A DNA stretch of 50,716 nucleotides, from the NCBI RefSeq assembly GCF_002001005.1, contig NZ_MUNX01000058.1, forward strand, positions 1-50,716. Direction: 5' to 3'. Of the stretch, positions 49,567 to 50,716 are shown in pieces (position 1 is the first letter of the stretch; every line of letters begins with the position of its first letter). The position numbers and the translations under genes are program-made. This stretch comes from Flavobacterium sp. A45 (GTDB lineage Bacteria; Bacteroidota; Bacteroidia; Flavobacteriales; Flavobacteriaceae). Under the pieces are notes generated by a model, which searched no databases, was not told the DNA's origin, and saw only the letters and a program-made list of their open reading frames with translations.

Positions 49567-50716
49567 ATGAAAATTAAACATAACGAAATAGAAATTGATT
49601 GTTCAAATCCATTTTTAAACTGTAAATTAGGTAGACAAAAATATTCTACCGTTTTAACAGAAATCTTAGATTCTTATCCAGAAGGATTTGTTTTAGCAAT
49701 TAATAATAAATGGGGAACTGGAAAAACTACATTTATCAAAATGTGGGAACAAGACTTAAAAAATAAAAATTATCAAACCGTATATTTTAATGCTTGGGAA
49801 AATGATTTTGAAAACAATCCATTAGTTGCTCTAATGGGCGAATTAAAGACATTAACAAATACTAAAACAGTACCTGCATTTAATAAAACTTTAAAAAAAG
49901 CTTCTATTCTATCTAAACAAATTTTACCTGTTATTGCACAAGCAGTTGCTGATAAATATATAGATACAAAGGAAATTAAAGATTTAATAAATGGAGTTAG
50001 CAAAGGAATTGCGGATGTATTTGAAAATGATGTCAACGAATACGCTAAAAAGAAAAAAAGCATTATTGAATTTAGAACCAGTTTAGCTTCATTTATCGCT
50101 AATACAAATCAAGGCAAGTCATTAGTATTTATAATTGATGAACTTGATAGATGTAGACCAAACTATGCCGTTTCAATTTTAGAACAAATTAAACATTTTT
50201 TTACAGTTCCAAATATCGTTTTTGTTCTTTCAATCGACAAAGAGCAATTGGGAAATGCTGTAAGAGGTGTTTATGGAAGTGATAGAATCGATGCAGATGA
50301 ATACTTAAGAAGATTCATTGATATTGAATACTCAATTCCTAAACCTGAAAAAGAGGTATACAATAAATATTTATACGATTATTTTAGATTTGATGATTTT
50401 TTAGAGAAAGAAACTAGAAAGCGTCATTCCGAATTGAATTCAGATAAAAAAAGTTTTTTACAAATATCTGAAATATTATTTTCAAATTCTCCTATTACAT
50501 TAAGACAACAAGAAAAAATATTTTCGCATTCTAGATTAGCTTTACGTGCATTTAAAGACAATATGTACTTAATTCCAGAAGTTTTTCTTTTCTTAATATT
50601 TATAAAGGTAACAGATGAAGAAAAATATAATAAAATAAAGTCTAAACAATTAACTATTACAGAACTCCAAGAGGAATATTATAAAATAGTAAAAGATAAA
50701 TTAAATAATGATACTG
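49567..50716 (+). CDS. KAP-family P-loop NTPase (3' end outside the window)
   Basis: The first 383 codons are present; no stop is reached. Walker A is NNKWGTGKTTF (46-56) and Walker B is LVFIIDELDRCRP (186-198) with D191 and E192. YFNAWENDFENNPLVALMGEL and FFTVPNIVFVLSIDKEQLG are KAP signatures. No transmembrane pair is evident in the part seen, although KAP proteins often have one inserted near Walker A; the region about 98-130 is only weakly hydrophobic. Many soluble KAP NTPases lie in phage-defence or other accessory islands, often with a partner gene. Very AT-rich, unlike the preceding antiporter gene, which hints at transfer. Confidence 0.88.
   Translation, partial: MKIKHNEIEIDCSNPFLNCKLGRQKYSTVLTEILDSYPEGFVLAINNKWGTGKTTFIKMWEQDLKNKNYQTVYFNAWENDFENNPLVALMGELKTLTNTKTVPAFNKTLKKASILSKQILPVIAQAVADKYIDTKEIKDLINGVSKGIADVFENDVNEYAKKKKSIIEFRTSLASFIANTNQGKSLVFIIDELDRCRPNYAVSILEQIKHFFTVPNIVFVLSIDKEQLGNAVRGVYGSDRIDADEYLRRFIDIEYSIPKPEKEVYNKYLYDYFRFDDFLEKETRKRHSELNSDKKSFLQISEILFSNSPITLRQQEKIFSHSRLALRAFKDNMYLIPEVFLFLIFIKVTDEEKYNKIKSKQLTITELQEEYYKIVKDKLNNDT

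Noticed and set aside
49773..50063. 96-codon minus-strand reading frame inside the KAP gene
   Set aside because: It is the reverse of a clear KAP NTPase coding region with Walker A and B motifs on the plus strand.

Overview
The window looks like chromosomal DNA of a Bacteroidota bacterium, most likely Flavobacterium or a close relative; the genus is an inference. The DNA is AT-rich. Upstream regions carry TAnnTTTG, the -7 promoter element of this phylum. Many secreted proteins and lipoproteins are of flavobacterial type (DUF4252, YncE-like, S41 peptidase, PrcB-like). No rRNA, tRNA, CRISPR array, transposase or integrase was recognised.

Layout. 1-4.8 kb: end of an unknown gene, a small TPR-like secreted protein, then a molybdenum hydroxylase operon (2Fe-2S subunit, Tat-exported Mo subunit, XdhC-like and MocA-like maturation factors). 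4.9-7.0 kb (minus): ECF sigma factor, membrane anti-sigma-like protein and two DUF4252 proteins. 7.1-9.2 kb: S41 peptidase lipoprotein and N-acetylmuramoyl-L-alanine amidase. 9.4-20.4 kb: a B12 block. On the minus strand are cobU, a bluB-cobT fusion, cobS, cobC, a cobalamin riboswitch, a BtuB-like TonB receptor and a YncE-like lipoprotein. On the plus strand are btuF, btuC and btuD-like genes with a small tautomerase between the last two. 20.5-24.5 kb: methyltransferase with duplicated winged-helix segments, a DUF4468-like gene next to a decayed copy of the trmL 3' end, trmL, and an RluE-like pseudouridine synthase. 24.6-28.0 kb (minus): PrcB-like lipoprotein, small lipoprotein, a second ECF sigma factor and a membrane protein with a barrel-like C-terminus. 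28.2-31.2 kb: rmuC, small membrane protein, thioesterase, YceI-like protein.

31.3-45.2 kb is the most coherent block, a predicted light and photo-oxidative stress region. A plus-strand operon encodes a TetR-like regulator, an ABC1/UbiB kinase, DUF2256, an atypical photolyase/cryptochrome, TIGR03643, an SDR and FolE, followed by a separate epimerase-DUF2867 protein. A minus-strand gene series encodes a CarH/LitR-like B12-binding MerR regulator, crtI, crtB, crtZ, a fused lycopene cyclase, an SRPBCC protein and a class I photolyase. The two sets converge with abutting stop codons. The B12 block about 20 kb away could supply the regulator's cofactor.

45.4-50.7 kb: purB, a KefB-type antiporter, a flavobacterial repeat whose second copy lies near cobU, and the start of a KAP-family P-loop NTPase that runs off the window and may mark an accessory region.

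No single wholly novel system is proven. The best leads are the light/B12 region with its shared promoter-proximal motif and a non-canonical residue in the CarH-like sensor, the bluB-cobT fusion, the trmL 3'-end remnant, and the two-copy structured repeat.
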